A stretch of DNA of 64,000 bases from Pipra filicauda. Taxonomy: Eukaryota > Chordata > Aves > Passeriformes > Pipridae. The notes beneath the pieces are model-generated. The model was not told the origin of the DNA. It worked only from the letters and a program-made list of their open reading frames with translations, and searched no databases. Shown here piece after piece: positions 63,644 through 64,000 of this stretch (its first letter is position 1; every line of letters starts with the position of its first letter). The DNA lies in assembly GCF_003945595.2 (NCBI RefSeq), contig NW_024104765.1, forward strand, positions 1 through 64,000, written 5' to 3'. A program made the position numbers and the translations under genes.

Positions 63644-64000
63644 TTTAGATCCTTTCACAGTCACCAGTAACAGTTCTTAGGTGTAAGCAGATTCAAACTG
63701 GAGTCAAAACAACATTCATCTGATTTAGCACTATTCATTTTGAGTAACTTTGGAAAGTGAGTTACCAGACCTAGGCAAAACCTCAAACTGTACTAGCACT
63801 ATAGTGAAAAGATGCAACTATTAAACATAATCTGCTGCAGTAATTTTCTATAAATAAAGTTGGAAACTTGGGTGAATATTTTATAAGAGGAAAACATACA
63901 AAGGAGCAGCTTTACACATAAAAATTTACATATTCATTATGTGCATGAAGATATTTGTTTTTGGCAAAGAAAAATATATGTCTATTTTATATTTACAACT
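63644..64000. other. Non-coding end of window
   Basis: AT-rich sequence with nothing recognised. Confidence 0.55.

Noticed and set aside
1..64000. Search for tRNA genes, rRNA, CRISPR arrays, operons or phage-like modules
   Set aside because: None seen. The window is eukaryotic repeat-bearing DNA, and only a B-box-like relic at 25.95 kb recalls a tRNA.

Overview
This looks like an AT-rich intergenic or intronic stretch of a bird genome. The strongest taxonomic signal is two CR1 LINE 3' ends that finish in the avian ATTCTATG/ATTCTGTG octamer repeat (about 39.0-39.7 kb and 63.2-63.6 kb). Long terminal repeats (LTRs) of avian endogenous-retrovirus style at 14.3, 15.1 and 56.6 kb support this. 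I found no host protein-coding gene, tRNA, rRNA, CRISPR array or bacterial-type feature that I can defend. Most open frames here are short chance frames or translations of repeats. Two short frames (7.6 kb and 44.1 kb) are kept as weak exon candidates only.

Layout: 0-1.2 kb, featureless. 1.19-1.72 kb, a 530-bp pyrimidine hexanucleotide satellite passing from CTTTTT to CCTTTT to CCCTTT units. 1.7-13.3 kb, AT-rich sequence with small AT palindromes and A/C-rich tracts. 13.3-15.7 kb, a transposon nest: an RTE-clade LINE fragment with an open reverse transcriptase frame, cut off by an LTR, followed by an older ERVL-like LTR. 15.7-34.7 kb, mostly featureless with a few probable ancient amniote repeats. 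34.7-36.9 kb, a second RTE copy (minus strand) with a 14-bp target-site duplication. 39.0-39.7 kb, CR1. 39.7-51.9 kb, mostly featureless with a (CA)n tract and a 39-bp duplication. 51.89-51.96 kb, a tiny RTE 3' remnant. 52.8-55.5 kb, a third RTE copy (plus strand) with an 11-bp target-site duplication. 56.6-57.9 kb, a solo LTR with a 4-bp duplication. 63.2-63.6 kb, an internally deleted CR1.

The most interesting system is the RTE family. Copies 2 and 3 sit at unrelated sites with different duplications, so they are independent insertions. Yet they share at least three identical in-frame stop codons that copy 1 lacks. Their common source was therefore already dead for protein and was probably moved in trans by an autonomous relative. 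Copy 3 also carries about 705 bp of GC-rich, repeat-bearing, promoter-like, non-RTE sequence at its 5' end, inside the same target-site duplication, so it is a chimeric or composite retroposon. All copies lack the endonuclease domain. RTE elements in birds are patchily distributed and have been linked to horizontal transfer (the AviRTE family); assigning these copies to AviRTE is my inference from memory and needs a library comparison.
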